Assembly: GCA_964506905.1 (NCBI GenBank) | Contig: CAZDNW010000040.1 | Location: forward strand, 1 to 13,648 | Source: JALWZX01 sp964506905 | Lineage (GTDB): Bacteria; Patescibacteriota; WWE3; 2-01-FULL-39-13 | Reading direction: 5' to 3' | Length of the DNA stretch: 13,648 nt | Shown: positions 12,897 to 13,648 of the stretch, piece after piece | How positions within the stretch are numbered: position 1 is the first letter of the stretch | Layout: each line of letters begins with the position of its first letter | Translations under genes and position numbers: made by a program | Notes under the pieces: model-generated | Seen by the model: only the letters and a program-made list of their open reading frames with translations | The model's database searches: none | What the model was told of the DNA's origin: nothing

Positions 12897-13648
12897 ATGA
12901 AATCTACGAAAAAAAACTTTGACCAACTTTATAACATGTTAAATCCGCAACAAAAAGTTGCCGTGGATACAATTGATGGCCCTGTTTTAGTTTTGGCAGG
13001 ACCTGGTACAGGAAAAACTCAAACTTTAACAACAAGAATAGCAAATATATTAGATAAAACTGATACCCCGCCAGATGCAATACTTGCTTTAACTTTTACA
13101 GAATCAGGTGTTAGAGCAATGCGAGAAAGATTAATTTCAATTATTGGCACAACAGCATATTATATTAACATACATACATTTCACTCATTTGCTAGTGAAA
13201 TAATTAGATCAAACGCAGATGATTTTTTAGAATCATCTGGTTTAGAACCACTTTCAGATTTAGAAAGAGTATCAATTTTTACAGATATTATTGATGAATT
13301 AAAGCCAGAAAAAATATCATCTTTTAATTCCCCATATTATTATGTAAAAGCGATAATTAGCAAAATAAAGGATTTAAAACGAGAAGGCATTTCTCCTGAT
13401 GAATTTTTAAAATACATAAAAGACTCAGAATCTACTATGGACCAAAAAGATTTTGATAAAAACATAGAATTACATGAAGTTTACAAACTTTATCAAAACA
13501 AACTCAAAGAAACTAAAAGATATGATTTTGAAGATATGATTAATTTAGTAACAGAAAAATTTAAAACTTCCCCTACTCTGTTACAAAAGTATCAAGAAAG
13601 ATTTCACTATTTTCTAGTTGATGAATTTCAAGATACAAATACTGCACA
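12897..13648 (+). CDS. UvrD/PcrA-type (SF1A) DNA helicase, N-terminal part, cut by the window edge
   Basis: The frame is open from ATG at 12897 to the last base (250 residues), and the gene continues outside. It is a 3'-5' DNA helicase of superfamily 1A, acting in DNA repair and replication-fork rescue. The Q-motif LNPQQKVAV is at 15-23, Walker A AGPGTGKT at 34-41, motif Ia ALTFTESGVRAMRERL follows, then HTFHSFA. Walker B with motif II, FLVDEFQDTN, is at 239-248. TFTESGVRAM replaces the TFTNKAAxEM seen in E. coli UvrD, as in more distant UvrD/AddA-like helicases. Whether the missing C-terminal part carries a nuclease domain cannot be seen. The start has a -10-like box 9 nt upstream and no Shine-Dalgarno. 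Confidence 0.95.
   Translation, partial: MKSTKKNFDQLYNMLNPQQKVAVDTIDGPVLVLAGPGTGKTQTLTTRIANILDKTDTPPDAILALTFTESGVRAMRERLISIIGTTAYYINIHTFHSFASEIIRSNADDFLESSGLEPLSDLERVSIFTDIIDELKPEKISSFNSPYYYVKAIISKIKDLKREGISPDEFLKYIKDSESTMDQKDFDKNIELHEVYKLYQNKLKETKRYDFEDMINLVTEKFKTSPTLLQKYQERFHYFLVDEFQDTNTA

Noticed and set aside
1..13648. Recoded UGA (glycine, as in Gracilibacteria/Absconditabacteria)
   Set aside because: None of the ten complete genes ends in TGA (8 TAA, 2 TAG), which made me check. All known families read at full length with the standard code, with no TGA interrupting conserved motifs. TGA scarcity as a stop is expected at this base composition.
1..13648. CRISPR array, transposon, phage or defence island
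   Set aside because: I saw no regularly spaced repeats, no transposase or integrase frames, no terminal repeats with target duplications, and no toxin-antitoxin pairs or restriction genes. Every large frame is a housekeeping or membrane gene.

Overview
The window is AT-rich (roughly a third G+C by eye) and gene-dense. It has ten complete protein genes, one gene cut by the right edge, and five tRNA genes. The tRNAs all encode their 3' CCA. The mix suggests a small-genome bacterium, most likely of the Candidate Phyla Radiation (Patescibacteria). The signs are a very lean genome, single conserved genes outside their usual operons (trmD without rpsP/rimM/rplS), lysine/asparagine-rich proteins, few Shine-Dalgarno sequences and several small unknown membrane proteins. 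This placement is inference; no ribosomal RNA or marker phylogeny is available. The standard genetic code fits: the ten complete genes end in TAA (8) or TAG (2).

Layout. 1-1197: a CBS-less IMP dehydrogenase/GMP reductase-family enzyme and tRNA-Gly(GCC), both on the minus strand. 1370-3541: an Nramp-like transporter and a DUF4203-type membrane protein (minus), separated by a strong intrinsic terminator. 3669-5912: two unrecognised multi-pass membrane proteins facing each other. 5983-6945: a family II (DHH) inorganic pyrophosphatase with an elaborate leader. 7112-7803: a tRNA-rich section, with tRNA-Pro(TGG) and a 60-residue membrane-associated protein on the minus strand, diverging from a tRNA-Leu(TAA)-Arg(TCG)-Lys(CTT) cluster on the plus strand. 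7829-10741: a large M16C (PreP-like) zinc peptidase (minus), diverging from trmD at 10805. 11525-12799: an (alpha/alpha)6-barrel glycoside hydrolase-like protein. 12897 to the end: the N-terminal half of the motor of a UvrD/PcrA-type helicase.

How it works together. There is no single pathway. The genes are housekeeping: purine nucleotide interconversion, pyrophosphate removal, tRNA supply and m1G37 modification, peptide degradation, DNA repair, and transport or membrane functions. The most consistent structural signal is regulatory. Most genes have a -10-like hexamer only 6-9 nt before the start codon and no Shine-Dalgarno, which predicts leaderless mRNAs. The DUF4203 gene is the clear exception, with a perfect AGGAGGTG. 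The pyrophosphatase is the other, with a strong extended -10, a roughly 57-nt leader, and a perfect 11-bp hairpin plus T-tract directly before its ATG. I see no CRISPR array, insertion sequence, prophage or defence system.
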